Shown: positions 25,490 to 35,149 of the stretch, piece by piece
How positions within the stretch are numbered: the first letter of the stretch is position 1
Layout of the letters: each line of letters opens with the position of its first letter
Source: Sulfurospirillum oryzae
GTDB lineage: Bacteria; Campylobacterota; Campylobacteria; Campylobacterales; Sulfurospirillaceae
Reading direction: 5' to 3'
DNA length: 64,000 nt
NCBI RefSeq assembly: GCF_025770725.1
Contig: NZ_JANZKZ010000001.1
Coordinates: 124,001-188,000, forward strand
Made by a program: the position numbers and the translations under genes
Notes under the pieces: model-generated
What the model was told of the DNA's origin: nothing
What the model saw: only the letters and a program-made list of their open reading frames with translations
Databases searched by the model: none

Positions 25490-26061
25490 TACAACACGCC
25501 CTTTGTACTGGGAATTCCAACACGCTCATTCTTTACTAAACTTCGGCGAAGGGCTACGGCAAACGCTTTAAATGCTGCTTCTAAAAGGTGATGTCTGTTT
25601 TTTCCACGACGAGCTACAATGTGCGCACTAATGCCTGCATTACTCATCACAGCTCTAAAAAACTCTTCGGCTAGTTCAACATCAAACTCACCTACTTTTC
25701 CTTCCATCTCAACATCATAAACCAAATAAGCCCGATTACTAAGATCAAGAGCACATTCAACGGCAGCCTCATCCATCACAACAACCGCATTGCCATAACG
25801 CTCTACGCTCTCAATAGGGTATATGGAAGCACGCAAGGCTTGACCTAACACAATGCCGACATCTTCAACGCTGTGGTGAAAATCGATATGCGTATCACCT
25901 TTACATGTAAGCTTCAAATCCATCAATGAATGTTTAGCAAACGCTTCAAGCATGTGATCAAAAAAGCCTATACCTGTCTGTATGTTTGCTATTCCTGTAC
26001 CATTAATCTCTAATTCAACACTGATTTGTGTCTCTTTGGTTACGCGTTGTAGTGTTTGCAT
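25489..26061 (-). CDS. hisB: Imidazoleglycerol-phosphate dehydratase
   Basis: The 190-residue monofunctional IGP dehydratase shows the manganese-binding His/Glu repeats FFDHMLEAFAKHS and HHSVEDVGI, and the second half DVELAEEFF...RHHLLEAAFKAFA. It catalyses step six of histidine synthesis. No phosphatase domain is attached, unlike in enteric bacteria. It sits between rlpA and kdsC, away from other his genes in this window. The TTACATGTAA repeat encodes LTCK at residues 51-54. Confidence 0.95.
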   Translation of the reverse strand: MQTLQRVTKETQISVELEINGTGIANIQTGIGFFDHMLEAFAKHSLMDLKLTCKGDTHIDFHHSVEDVGIVLGQALRASIYPIESVERYGNAVVVMDEAAVECALDLSNRAYLVYDVEMEGKVGEFDVELAEEFFRAVMSNAGISAHIVARRGKNRHHLLEAAFKAFAVALRRSLVKNERVGIPSTKGVL

Positions 26062-26062
26062 T

Positions 26063-26857
26063 CTATTCCCTTACGATAAATGAGCCTTTGAAAGACCCTT
26101 TTGCAATAAAATCTGAGGCTTCAGCTTCACTGCCAAATCCTTTGAGCCATACACGGTATATCGGCTGATTTTCAAAAGTACCCTCTTTGACGACCGCATT
26201 GTAGCGATTATTGACATTCATATTGCTTTGAGCGAAACGTGCCGCGCCATCTTTATTTCTAAAGGCACCAATTTGGATAAAGTAATCCGTCTCAACAACA
26301 CTCTCTTTAGGCGCACCCGCAGGAGCAACCACACCAGCGAAACCTAAAACTTCAAGACTAACAGGACCTGTGCCATTGGCAACAAGATCAATGCGTGTAG
26401 CCGCAGTATAGGAGAGATCAATAATACGTGTTCCCACAAAAGGACCACGGTCATTAACCCGAACGACAATGCTTTTATTGTTTTTGAGGTTGGTTACTTT
26501 AAGCATGGTATTCATAGGAAGTGTTTTATGCGCAGCCGTCATGTCATACATATTGTAAACTTCACCATTTGAAGTTTTTTTACCATGAAAATCTTTACCA
26601 TACCAGCTTGAAACACCACTAAAAGAGTCACCAACACTTACCATCGTAGGCGTATAGGTTTTACCGTCAATGGTATAAGGACGCATCGTTGCTTTATGCA
26701 TTGCAGGAGAATCATTAATGGCACTTCCATCAGGAGGAGGCATTGTTGCACTTCCTCGTGAGCGGTAAGCGTAAGAATCGTTTTTAGAAGCGCATCCATG
26801 AAATATCAAAAGCGTTACAACAAGAAAGCCCAATCCACTAATTTTTTGGAATAACAA
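26063..26857 (-). CDS. rlpA: RlpA-type lipoprotein with SPOR domain
   Basis: The 264-residue protein starts at TTG 26857; no ATG lies ahead of the lipobox (LIFHGCAS), and GGGAGAG lies upstream at good spacing. A double-psi beta-barrel follows: GVSSWYGKDFHGKKTSNGE, HKTLPMNTMLKVTNL and VVRVNDRGPF. A C-terminal SPOR domain (YFIQIGAFRNKDGAARFAQ) binds denuded glycan at the septum. Members act as septal lytic transglycosylases or associated factors. It overlaps the mltD 3' end by 20 bases, in the same direction. Confidence 0.92.
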   Translation of the reverse strand: MLFQKISGLGFLVVTLLIFHGCASKNDSYAYRSRGSATMPPPDGSAINDSPAMHKATMRPYTIDGKTYTPTMVSVGDSFSGVSSWYGKDFHGKKTSNGEVYNMYDMTAAHKTLPMNTMLKVTNLKNNKSIVVRVNDRGPFVGTRIIDLSYTAATRIDLVANGTGPVSLEVLGFAGVVAPAGAPKESVVETDYFIQIGAFRNKDGAARFAQSNMNVNNRYNAVVKEGTFENQPIYRVWLKGFGSEAEASDFIAKGSFKGSFIVRE

Positions 26858-28079
26858 TACTCTCTCCCACTTTCACAAGTGCATTTTTCTTTTTATTCGC
26901 TTTGAGCAATTGTGCAACAGGAATATCGTATTTTTTGGACACGGTTTCGATTGTATCACCAGCTTTAATCACGTACATTTTTTCAACATTAGAAGAAGTT
27001 GCTACCGTCGTTGGCACAGAAACACCAAACGGAACAACAATCTCTGTTTTTGGTTTGAGGTTGGCACTCTTTAGATTATTAAGCTCCATCAAAGATTGAT
27101 AACTCATGCCATATTTTTTGGCAATACTTTGCAAAGTATCACCCTTTTGAGTGCTGTACACTGCATACTTTTGCGGTTGTTTTGTTTGATCAAAATTTTG
27201 AGTAAAAGCAACTTGACGATCTTGCGGGATATAAAGATAACTTTTTTCACCCAATGGAGAGGTAAAAGCATGTTTGAGATGCGGGTTATACGCGCGAAGT
27301 TCATGTAAGGAAATGCCAATGCTCTCAGCAACATCTTTCAAATGCGTGCTACTTTGAACAGAGACTTTCACAAATGTCGCATTGTTGGCTCGATTAAGAA
27401 GATATTCCGAACCATTGTTAAGCATAATATCTGTACTACCCGAAATAAAGCTCATCATTAAAATTTTGCGAATATAAAGTCTGCTTTCCTTGGGAAGGTA
27501 CTTTTGGCTCTCATCTAAGAGAACATTTATATCATCAGTTCCTGCTTTGGCTATCGCTTTGGTGACCGTACCTTCACCGCAATTGTAAGCGAGCGCTGCT
27601 AGATACCATTTACCAAAAAGATCGTGCAAATGTTGTAAATAAACAATTGCCGCTTCGGTTGATTTGATAGGATCACGTCTCTCATCAACATAAGCATTTT
27701 CAACTAATCCATAACGGCGTGCTGTTTCGGGAATAAACTGCCAAATACCTGAAGCCTTTGCAGAAGAAGAAGAAAAAGGATCAAAACTGGACTCTGTCAT
27801 CGCAAGGTATAAAAACTCGGGAGGAACGCCTGCTTCTTTCATCTTTTTTTGCAAAATGGGAACAAAACGATCACCACTTTCCAACTCACGTAAAAAATGT
27901 TTTGTCTTATAAATTTCGACATCTTCATTCATGGAGATGAAAATAGAATCTTTCAAAAAGGTATTTGGAAGATCGAAATTTTTAAGGGCGGTAAGTTGTT
28001 TTTCGTAGTTGTTGTCGGTATTTAAAAAAGCATGGAGACTCTGAAACAGAAAAAAAAGGGTTAAAATAACCTTATACAT
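26838..28079 (-). CDS. mltD: Membrane-bound lytic transglycosylase D-like, with LysM repeats
   Basis: The 413-residue protein has a signal peptide (MYKVILTLFFLFQSLHAF) and a lysozyme-like catalytic domain with glutamate in YLAMTESSFDPFSSS and the AYNCGEGTV motif. At least two LysM domains follow (YSTQKGDTLQSIAKKYGMS and VIKAGDTIETVSKKYDI), and a weaker third lies near residue 245. It cleaves peptidoglycan glycan strands. No lipobox is seen, so 'membrane-bound' may not apply. It is coupled to rlpA; both occur together in C. jejuni (Cj0645-Cj0646, from memory). Confidence 0.9.
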   Translation of the reverse strand: MYKVILTLFFLFQSLHAFLNTDNNYEKQLTALKNFDLPNTFLKDSIFISMNEDVEIYKTKHFLRELESGDRFVPILQKKMKEAGVPPEFLYLAMTESSFDPFSSSSAKASGIWQFIPETARRYGLVENAYVDERRDPIKSTEAAIVYLQHLHDLFGKWYLAALAYNCGEGTVTKAIAKAGTDDINVLLDESQKYLPKESRLYIRKILMMSFISGSTDIMLNNGSEYLLNRANNATFVKVSVQSSTHLKDVAESIGISLHELRAYNPHLKHAFTSPLGEKSYLYIPQDRQVAFTQNFDQTKQPQKYAVYSTQKGDTLQSIAKKYGMSYQSLMELNNLKSANLKPKTEIVVPFGVSVPTTVATSSNVEKMYVIKAGDTIETVSKKYDIPVAQLLKANKKKNALVKVGESIVIPKN

Positions 28080-28105
28080 GCCTCTCCTTTATCTCTTATA
28101 TTTAC

Positions 28106-28906
28106 TTAGATTGTATCTAACTTTATCTTTTCTAAAGCTTTAAAGAGTGTAAAAGCATTTTTTGAGGTTAAATTGTGAAGTTCGGTGACACTCATATTTA
28201 AAAGCTCTGCCATCTTATTTGCAACCAAAAGTGTATAAGCAGGCTCATTACGTTCTCCGCGATGAGGCATAGGCGTAAGATAGGGAGCATCGGTTTCAAG
28301 AAGGAGTTTCTCAGGAGGAATAAGCGGTAAAATCTCTACCAAGTTCTTGGCATTTTTAAACGTTAATACGCCACCAATGCCAAAATAAAAACCACTATTT
28401 GCCAAATTTAAAAGATGCTTTGAAGCATTATAACAGTGTAAAACACCGCCAACTTCATCTGCTTTTCCTTCCAGTAAAAGGCGTTTGCTGTCTTCATTCG
28501 CATCACGAATATGGACAATTAAAGGCTTTTTGAACTCTTTTGCAAGAGAAATTTGTTTGATAAAAATTTCGTGTTGTACCTGTTTCTCTGCATGTTTTTC
28601 TTCTGCATCTTCGGGCAATCTAAAATAATCTAATCCGCACTCGCCCACAGCAATACATTTTTCATCTTGCAAAAAAGATCGTAGCTTTTTTTCGTCATAC
28701 TGCTCATGGTGATACGGATGAATACCCGCAGCAAAAAAGATATGTTCATAGCGATGAGAAAGCTCTTGGGCATAGCACAGATCATCACTATCTGCCCCTG
28801 GAATGATGATACCACGCACTCCTTGTTCATAAGCTCTGGTTATAACAGCATCAACATCTTCACGAAAACTAACATCATCCAAATGACAATGGGTATCAAT
28901 GACCAT
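28106..28906 (-). CDS. tatD: TatD-family metal-dependent hydrolase
   Basis: The 266-residue TIM-barrel protein has the metal-site motifs DTHCHLDD at residues 4-11, GECGLDYFR near residue 92 and ETDAPYLTP near residue 200. TatD proteins are Mg-dependent 3'-5' exonucleases/DNases linked to repair of oxidised DNA. The ATG follows directly on the stop of the upstream regulator gene. Confidence 0.93.
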   Translation of the reverse strand: MVIDTHCHLDDVSFREDVDAVITRAYEQGVRGIIIPGADSDDLCYAQELSHRYEHIFFAAGIHPYHHEQYDEKKLRSFLQDEKCIAVGECGLDYFRLPEDAEEKHAEKQVQHEIFIKQISLAKEFKKPLIVHIRDANEDSKRLLLEGKADEVGGVLHCYNASKHLLNLANSGFYFGIGGVLTFKNAKNLVEILPLIPPEKLLLETDAPYLTPMPHRGERNEPAYTLLVANKMAELLNMSVTELHNLTSKNAFTLFKALEKIKLDTI

Positions 28907-30160
28907 TTAAGCTACCTCAACCCTATTTCTACCATTTTTCTTCGCAATGTAGAGTGCTTTATCGGCTTGATTGATCATCTCTTCCACGCTCTCCAAATCG
29001 CCAAAAGTCACTCCAATAGAAACACTCACGCTCAAATCTTTTTTCTCTTTTGTATGAATATGCAGTCCCGCAACAGCACTTTTCAGCTTTATAAAAAACT
29101 CCAAAGCTTTTTTTTGATCAATATTTTTAAGAACCACACAAAATTCATCACCACCCAAACGTGCAAGGAAATGCTCATGTGTCAAATGTTTTTGAAGTGT
29201 TTTGGCTAATTCGACGATAACGGTATCACCAACACGGTGCCCTAACGTATCATTGATCTGTTTAAATTTATCGACATCAATTAAGCCTATGGCAAATGAC
29301 TCATTTTTCTTTTTCGCTTCTTTAAAATACTCTTGCATGGCATCAAAGAAATAACGTCTGTTTGCTAGTCCACTGAGAAAATCATTTTGCGCCATATCTT
29401 CAATTTTAGCGATGTACTCTAACGCATCCAGTGAGTTATTAATGCGACATGCTATCTCTTCTCTCGTAAACGGTTTGTTGATAAAATCATTGGCACCAAT
29501 TTTGAGAAACTTCGCTGAGATAAGATCAGCATTGGTTCCTGTCATCGCAATGATGGAAATTTCATTTTTGCTGTAACGCTTACGCACCTCTTTGGTCAGC
29601 TCAACACCATCAATAACGGGCATTTGATAGTCCGTCAAAATAAGTTTAATATCGGGGTTGTCTTCTAAAAAAGCAAGCGCTTCTTCGCCATGCGCTGCTA
29701 CAAGCACTTTAAACATTTGATGTTGCAAAAGAGATTTGATTTGTGCTCGTGTAGCCATGGAGTCATCAACAACCATGACTTTAATATCACGATTTTTATG
29801 AAGTCTTTCAATCAGTGTAAAGATATAATTGACATCATCAATATTGCCTTTATAGACATAATCAATCACATCTTTTTTCAAAATTTTTTCACGAATCTCT
29901 TGATCTATCGAACCTGTTAAGATGATAGAGGGGATTTTATGCTTTAAAATCATATCAACAACCTCGCCATCAGGCGCATCAGGAAGGTTAAGGTCGAGGA
30001 GTGCTACAAAGTAATTACTGCTTTTTTCAACAAGATTTTGAGCTTCTTCAAAACTGTATGCATGATCCACATCAAAATCAAGGTTTGCTTCCATCTTTTT
30101 AACGATTAATTTTGAAAGTGCTTTATTGTCTTCTACGATTAAAATCTTTTCTCGTGCCAT
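28907..30160 (-). CDS. Response regulator REC-REC-GGDEF (CbrR-like)
   Basis: The 417-residue protein has two receiver domains. The first has IVEDN, phospho-acceptor Asp in ALLDLNLPD and Lys in YVYKGN. The second has VVDDS, LTDYQMPVIDG and the FINKPFT lysine. A diguanylate cyclase domain with an intact catalytic RLGGDEF follows at about residue 340. No RxxD inhibitory site precedes it (THEH occupies that place), so product feedback is probably absent. The C. jejuni counterpart in the same place is CbrR (Cj0643, bile resistance), from memory. It makes cyclic di-GMP in response to an unknown kinase. Confidence 0.88.
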   Translation of the reverse strand: MAREKILIVEDNKALSKLIVKKMEANLDFDVDHAYSFEEAQNLVEKSSNYFVALLDLNLPDAPDGEVVDMILKHKIPSIILTGSIDQEIREKILKKDVIDYVYKGNIDDVNYIFTLIERLHKNRDIKVMVVDDSMATRAQIKSLLQHQMFKVLVAAHGEEALAFLEDNPDIKLILTDYQMPVIDGVELTKEVRKRYSKNEISIIAMTGTNADLISAKFLKIGANDFINKPFTREEIACRINNSLDALEYIAKIEDMAQNDFLSGLANRRYFFDAMQEYFKEAKKKNESFAIGLIDVDKFKQINDTLGHRVGDTVIVELAKTLQKHLTHEHFLARLGGDEFCVVLKNIDQKKALEFFIKLKSAVAGLHIHTKEKKDLSVSVSIGVTFGDLESVEEMINQADKALYIAKKNGRNRVEVA

Positions 30161-30176
30161 CCATTATCCTAAACAT

Positions 30177-30186
30177 TACATGTAAG
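30177..30186. repeat. TTACATGTAA palindrome upstream of the REC-REC-GGDEF gene
   Basis: Exact palindrome 17-26 bp before the regulator's start, in the gap after lctP. Its place could overlap a ribosome-binding or promoter region. Confidence 0.85.
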
Positions 30187-30233
30187 TTAGTTTTAATTGT
30201 AACATAAAATTTTGGGGAGTTTTCTAAAGGAGC

Positions 30234-30258
30234 GGCGGTGGAGGATCAAACCACCGCC
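30234..30258 (-). terminator. Hairpin after lctP
   Basis: GGCGGTGG (30234-30241) pairs perfectly with CCACCGCC (30251-30258) over a 9-nt loop, 25 bp past the lctP stop. The U-tract is delayed (GCTCCTTT), so it is a likely but not ideal terminator. Confidence 0.6.
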
Positions 30259-30283
30259 ATAAAAGAGACTAAAAGTATTAGAT

Positions 30284-31933
30284 TTAAGGGATCATCCATG
30301 TCAAGATATAGGCTTGTGCCATAGTCATTAAGCCGATGATAGTCACAAGAATAAGACTGTGTTTAACCGTAAATCTAAAGAGATCAGACTCTTTACCAAC
30401 AATACTTGCTGATGCACATGCAATAGAGATAGATTGTGGAGAAATCATCTTACCACAGACACCACCGGTTGTGTTAGCCGCAACCATAAGGTTTTGGTTA
30501 AGACCAAGTTGTTGCGCTGTATTTTGTTGCAAGCCGCAGAAAAGTGCGTTGGATGAAGTATCTGAACCGGTTAAGAATACACCCAACCATCCAAGAACTG
30601 GTGAGAAGAATGGGAATAAGAATCCTGTATTTGCAAGAACAAGAGCCATAGTTGTTGACATGCCTGAATAGTTCATAACAAACGCAAAACCTAAAACCAT
30701 ACCAATCGATAAAATTGCCCATTTAAGCTCAAAGAGTGTTTCACCCATTGTCTTAATAGCTGTTGGGACATTTACTTTTAAAATAAACATCGAAATGATC
30801 GCAGCAAAGAAAATAGCTGTTCCTGTTGCTGAGAGTGGATTAAAGGTATAAACGACTTTAAACGCTGTTGGTTGAGCAACAATTGGAGCCATTTTGAAAA
30901 TCGTATTGCTAATAGTTGTAAATTCAAAATTGAAAATAGTTCCTGCCATCGCAGCACCTTTAGCAAAATACGCTTTAAAGGCATCTGTTGTCCAAATGGT
31001 TACCATGATTGAAAGAATGATAAATGGTGACCATGCTTTTACAACTTCTCCACTTGTGTGTGCTTTTTGTGTCTCTTTTTCAAGTTCAGCCGATACATGA
31101 CCTTTTAAGACATTTTTTGGTCTCCAGAATTTTAGGAAAACAGTTAAAGAGACGATGGAAATAATCGCAGAAGTTACGTCTGGTAACTCTGGTCCAATAA
31201 AGTTAGAGGTAAAGTATTGAGAGACAGCAAAACTACCGCCTGCAACGAGTGCTGCTGGCCAGACCTCTTTGACACCTCTGAAACCGTCCATCATCGCAAC
31301 AATCCAAAGAGGAATAATGATAGAGAGGAATGGAAGCTGACGACCTGCAATCGCACCAACGATCATAGGATCAATTCCTGTCACTTTACCCGCAACTAAG
31401 ATAGGAATACCCAATGCGCCAAACGCTACTGGCGCGGTATTAGCGATCAAACAAAGACCTGCAGCATAAATAGGTTGGAACCCAAGACCAACAAGAATAG
31501 CTGCTGTAATAGCAACAGGAGCCCCAAAGCCCGCAGCACCCTCTAAAAACGCACCAAAAGAGAAACCGATTAAGATAACCTGAATACGTTGGTCATCTGT
31601 AATGGTTAAAATAGAGTTTCTAATAATACCAAACTGCCCGCTCTTAACCGTTAGCTTGTAAAGGAAAACCGATGCTACGATAATCCAAGCGATTGGCCAA
31701 AGACCGTATAAAAAGCCATACCCAGCCGAAGCAAAAGCCATGTTAGCTGGCATACCAAATGCCACAACAGCTACGATCATAGAAAGTGCCAATGTAATCG
31801 TTGCCGCGAAATGACCTTTCATTCTAAATACGGCAAGTGCCATAAAGAAAAAGACGATAGGAATAAGCGCAACGAGCGCAGATAATCCTAGACTACCACC
31901 GATGGGGGCGTATACTTGTTGCCAAGTCTGCAT
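30284..31933 (-). CDS. lctP: L-lactate permease (LctP/LldP family)
   Basis: The 549-residue polytopic protein with about 12-14 membrane helices carries family hallmarks [20 protein letters not shown] near residue 125 and [19 protein letters not shown] near the end. It imports lactate (or glycolate) as a carbon and electron source. No lactate dehydrogenase genes are adjacent, unlike the lutABC-linked locus of some relatives. It has its own 105-bp upstream region with AGAGGAG before the ATG. The hairpin downstream suggests a single-gene unit. It interrupts a pair of genes adjacent in C. jejuni (cbrR-recN, from memory). Confidence 0.92.
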   Translation of the reverse strand: MQTWQQVYAPIGGSLGLSALVALIPIVFFFMALAVFRMKGHFAATITLALSMIVAVVAFGMPANMAFASAGYGFLYGLWPIAWIIVASVFLYKLTVKSGQFGIIRNSILTITDDQRIQVILIGFSFGAFLEGAAGFGAPVAITAAILVGLGFQPIYAAGLCLIANTAPVAFGALGIPILVAGKVTGIDPMIVGAIAGRQLPFLSIIIPLWIVAMMDGFRGVKEVWPAALVAGGSFAVSQYFTSNFIGPELPDVTSAIISIVSLTVFLKFWRPKNVLKGHVSAELEKETQKAHTSGEVVKAWSPFIILSIMVTIWTTDAFKAYFAKGAAMAGTIFNFEFTTISNTIFKMAPIVAQPTAFKVVYTFNPLSATGTAIFFAAIISMFILKVNVPTAIKTMGETLFELKWAILSIGMVLGFAFVMNYSGMSTTMALVLANTGFLFPFFSPVLGWLGVFLTGSDTSSNALFCGLQQNTAQQLGLNQNLMVAANTTGGVCGKMISPQSISIACASASIVGKESDLFRFTVKHSLILVTIIGLMTMAQAYILTWMIP

Positions 31934-32038
31934 ACAGAACTCCTCTTGTAATAATGTAAATTCTACACTCAGAGTAAAGTAAAGGTATGATATTCGTATG
32001 ATTTTTATAACAAGTAGAAATTGATAGCGAAAAAAATG

Positions 32039-33580
32039 TTACAAATTTGCACTTTCTAAAAGTGATTTTGCAAAAGTAATGGCTTCATCACTCACATTTT
32101 CACCACTGATCATACGCGCTAATTCGACAATGCGTTCTTCTTCTTTAAGAGGCTGAACACGACTTACATGTAAAGCATCCTTGATCACTAAAAAATGCTG
32201 ATTCGCAACAGATGAGAGTTGCGGTTGGTGGGAAATCGCGAAGATTTGATACTTCGTTGAAAGTGTTTTTAAGACATTGGCAACACTCATGGACTCTTTT
32301 CCACTCAGATTGGCATCAATCTCATCTAAGATCAAAACGCCACCACGGGAAAGTAAAAACTCATTGTGTGTCGCTAAAAAGGCAAGGCGTACACGGTTGT
32401 ATTCACCAGAACTTATCTTTTTGAGATCCACTTTACCTAGGTTTACATGTAAAGTATCAAACCCCAATTCAGTTAAGACACCCTCTTCCAAACGTAATTG
32501 TAAAGAAGGCATATAAAGCTGTGAAAGGTAGTCGTTAAGGCGTGCTTCTAAGAGCGGTAGATACTTTTTGCGTATTTCACTGATTTTGAGACTTTGAGTG
32601 TTTACTTCATTCTCAGATTTTGCGACCGCTTTTTGCAACTGGCTCTTTTCAAAAGCGATGTTTTCATAACGTGCAAGCTCTTCTTGGCGTTTTCGTTTAT
32701 GCTCCAATGCCTCTTCAATGGAGCCATAACGCTTCTTGAGTTGAGCGATCTTTTCAATACGATCTAACAAGGATTCAACATCGATCTCTTCAAGCGCTTC
32801 AAGTGTTTCATTCTGTTTCTCAAAAACCAAACGAAGCTCATTCATGCAGGCATCAAAAAAGCTACTTTCCGTTTCAATAAGGTTTAAAACTTCGTGCACG
32901 CTGGACTCAAGCTCAAAAATGGCTCCCGCTTTTTGCATCGCAGCTTCAATCTTCTCTTTTTTAGAGAGCGATTTTTTAAAAGCAACCAGTTCTTCATCTT
33001 CGCCAATTTTAGGAGCAACTTCATCAATTTTGGCGATTTCAAAACGCGCAAACTCTTTGAGGTCTTCCACTTTTTTCTCTTCTGCCTCAATGTTTTCAAG
33101 TTCATCTTTAAGCTTTTTGTACGCTACAAAAAGGGCTTCAAACGCACTTACTGCCTCTTGATGAGCGGGCTCTTTACTGGCACATACACCATCCATGAGT
33201 CCTAGCAATCGACTGTTCTCAAATTCGCTATTATCTTTGACCGAGAGGTAGTTCACAAACGTACGCGAAAGCTCCACCATTCCTTTTTTCGAAACGGCTT
33301 GTGCGTTGATAAAATAACGGGCATTTTTAGCTTTGAGAAATTTAAAAATATTAGGTTCTTCCTCTTCAAAACCAAAAGCATCCAATCCAAGATTTGAAGC
33401 AAGCGTTGCTTCGATCACGTCGGCATGCACATCACCATAACCAAATAACGAAAGAAGTCCCTGCATCAGCACCGATTTACCAGCACCACTTGGTCCACTA
33501 AAAACAACAAGTCCTTTTGAAAACTCTATGTCACACTCCGCAAAAGAAAGATGATTTTTAATCAGCAATCGCTCGATCAC
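32039..33580 (-). CDS. recN: DNA repair protein RecN
   Basis: The 513-residue SMC-like ATPase has Walker A FSGPSGAGKSVLMQG at about residues 26-40. A long coiled coil spans about 150-350 and Walker B/D-loop GGVLILDEIDANLSGKES lies near residue 418. RecN aids double-strand break repair. The start is placed at GTG 33580, which overlaps the nadK TGA (GTGA) and yields the usual opening (IERLLIKNHLSF); an in-frame TTG at 33592 is less likely. Two TTACATGTAA copies lie inside (encoding LHVN and LHVS). Confidence 0.93.
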   Translation of the reverse strand: MIERLLIKNHLSFAECDIEFSKGLVVFSGPSGAGKSVLMQGLLSLFGYGDVHADVIEATLASNLGLDAFGFEEEEPNIFKFLKAKNARYFINAQAVSKKGMVELSRTFVNYLSVKDNSEFENSRLLGLMDGVCASKEPAHQEAVSAFEALFVAYKKLKDELENIEAEEKKVEDLKEFARFEIAKIDEVAPKIGEDEELVAFKKSLSKKEKIEAAMQKAGAIFELESSVHEVLNLIETESSFFDACMNELRLVFEKQNETLEALEEIDVESLLDRIEKIAQLKKRYGSIEEALEHKRKRQEELARYENIAFEKSQLQKAVAKSENEVNTQSLKISEIRKKYLPLLEARLNDYLSQLYMPSLQLRLEEGVLTELGFDTLHVNLGKVDLKKISSGEYNRVRLAFLATHNEFLLSRGGVLILDEIDANLSGKESMSVANVLKTLSTKYQIFAISHQPQLSSVANQHFLVIKDALHVSRVQPLKEEERIVELARMISGENVSDEAITFAKSLLESANL

Positions 33581-34455
33581 ACGTGCCCCCAATGCAATTT
33601 CTTTTTCAATATTTCAAAATAGTCTCGATCCAAACTATGAATAAGCTCTGCACCCTGCTTGGCGATGCGCACACTCACACGATCCACCTCATTCATGGTA
33701 TAGGTGTCTTGTCCATCCACTACGATAACCGTATCGCCATCGCTCTCAAACGACACTTCAAAATCAACCGGTAAAACCAGCGGTCGTTGACTTAAAGAGT
33801 GCGGACAAATCGGTGTTAAAATCAATGCTTCTGTCAGCGGATAAACAACAGGACCTCCAGCTGAGAGATTGTACGCTGTTGAGCCTGTCGGTGTAGAGAC
33901 TATAAGCCCATCACCGTAATAAGAGTTAAAAAGCGCTCCATCAACAAACGCTTTGATGTTACTCATGTGCGAGATTTTTGAACGCGATAAAACAATGTCG
34001 TTAAATGCAACCACTTTTTCAATTTTCCCGTTTACATGTAAAGAGACTTCAAGCATCATACGTGTGTCAATGCGATAGTTTCCCACAAATAGTTCTTCAA
34101 TAAAATGGCTAATCTCATCGGTTTGAATATCGGTTAAGAAACCTAGTTGTCCGGCATGAATTCCAAGAACGGGTTTACGATAGTGCAAACTTTTACGACA
34201 CAATGAAATAAGTGTGCCATCGCCTCCAAGGGAAATGAGAAAATCACTCTGTATGCACATTTGCTCAAAACTGACACCCGCGCCGCATCCTAAAAGCTGG
34301 GCACTTTTTTCTTCAATGAGCAATGTAACGCCATGTCGGCTCAGTGCTGCTTCAATCTCATGCACGTAGCCACAAAGGGTTCCATCATTGGGTTTGCTTA
34401 CAAGCCCTACGGTTCTAATAGTGGTTAATTTTTTTGTATGATTGGTTATTTTCAT
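33577..34455 (-). CDS. nadK: NAD kinase
   Basis: The 292-residue protein has the NAD-kinase signature LISLGGDGTLISLCR near residue 92 and the NAD-binding motif TPTGSTAYNLSAGGP near residue 185. It phosphorylates NAD to NADP. It shares the GTGA overlap with recN downstream, as in the recN-nadK pair of C. jejuni (from memory). The promoter region lies in the 98-bp divergent gap. Confidence 0.95.
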   Translation of the reverse strand: MKITNHTKKLTTIRTVGLVSKPNDGTLCGYVHEIEAALSRHGVTLLIEEKSAQLLGCGAGVSFEQMCIQSDFLISLGGDGTLISLCRKSLHYRKPVLGIHAGQLGFLTDIQTDEISHFIEELFVGNYRIDTRMMLEVSLHVNGKIEKVVAFNDIVLSRSKISHMSNIKAFVDGALFNSYYGDGLIVSTPTGSTAYNLSAGGPVVYPLTEALILTPICPHSLSQRPLVLPVDFEVSFESDGDTVIVVDGQDTYTMNEVDRVSVRIAKQGAELIHSLDRDYFEILKKKLHWGHV

Positions 34456-34498
34456 GGTAACTCATTCTATCGTGTCTTTTATTAATCAGTGATTATGC

Positions 34499-34504
34499 TA
34501 TAAT
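34499..34504 (+). promoter_or_regulatory. Sigma-70 -10 element for the YajG-like lipoprotein gene
   Basis: TATGCTATAAT, an extended -10, 50 bp before the start at 34554. Confidence 0.55.
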
Positions 34505-34553
34505 TCAACGATATTATAGACTTCTTCAAGGGTCAAATACAGGGAGAAACATC

Positions 34554-35120
34554 ATGAAACATCTACTTTTTGTAGCAATGGCACTGCTACTCTTTAGCGG
34601 TTGTGCTTACAAAAATGAAGCACTCACACTCGAATCTTATAAAGCGGAATACGCAGGTCCTCTTTCAAAAGATAAAAAGACGATTTACCTTAGAACCGTC
34701 AAAGATTTACGTGCGAACAAAAGCATTATCGGTTATATCGATCAAAAAAGTCCTACTACGATTAATTTCTACAGTAACGAAAACTTTGCAGAAAAATACA
34801 GTGAAGGTTTAGGCTATGCACTTAATTTAGCTGGATTTAACATCGATGCAACAGCGCAAGAGGCAAGTCTGGTAGTTGAAGTGTATATCAAAGATATTGA
34901 ACTCATTTATAATGACAAGAATTTTGATACAAATCTCAAAGGTGAGATTGAAATCGAAGTTATTGTTCGTAAAGGAGATGAAGTTATTACCCAAAACTTC
35001 CGCCAAAAAGGAGGCAAATGGATTGCGCCTTCACACAGTTCTAAAGATTTAGAGCCTTTCTTATACACACTTTTTGCTGATAGTATTGATCAAATCGTTA
35101 CTCGTTTAACTCGCTTTTAA
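34554..35120 (+). CDS. Lipoprotein of the YajG-like type
   Basis: A 188-residue protein with a lipobox signal (LLLFSGCAYKN; lipidated Cys near residue 18). The mature part (TIYLRTVKDLRANKSIIG, then FAEKYSEGLGYALNLAGFNI and a repeated amphipathic beta region) resembles the YajG/LPS-assembly-like lipoprotein family. GGGAGAAACATC precedes the ATG. It forms a single-gene unit with its own promoter, divergent from nadK. Role unknown. Confidence 0.75.
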   Translation: MKHLLFVAMALLLFSGCAYKNEALTLESYKAEYAGPLSKDKKTIYLRTVKDLRANKSIIGYIDQKSPTTINFYSNENFAEKYSEGLGYALNLAGFNIDATAQEASLVVEVYIKDIELIYNDKNFDTNLKGEIEIEVIVRKGDEVITQNFRQKGGKWIAPSHSSKDLEPFLYTLFADSIDQIVTRLTRF

Positions 35121-35149
35121 AACCCGTAAAGAGGAGATTTTTTCTCCTC

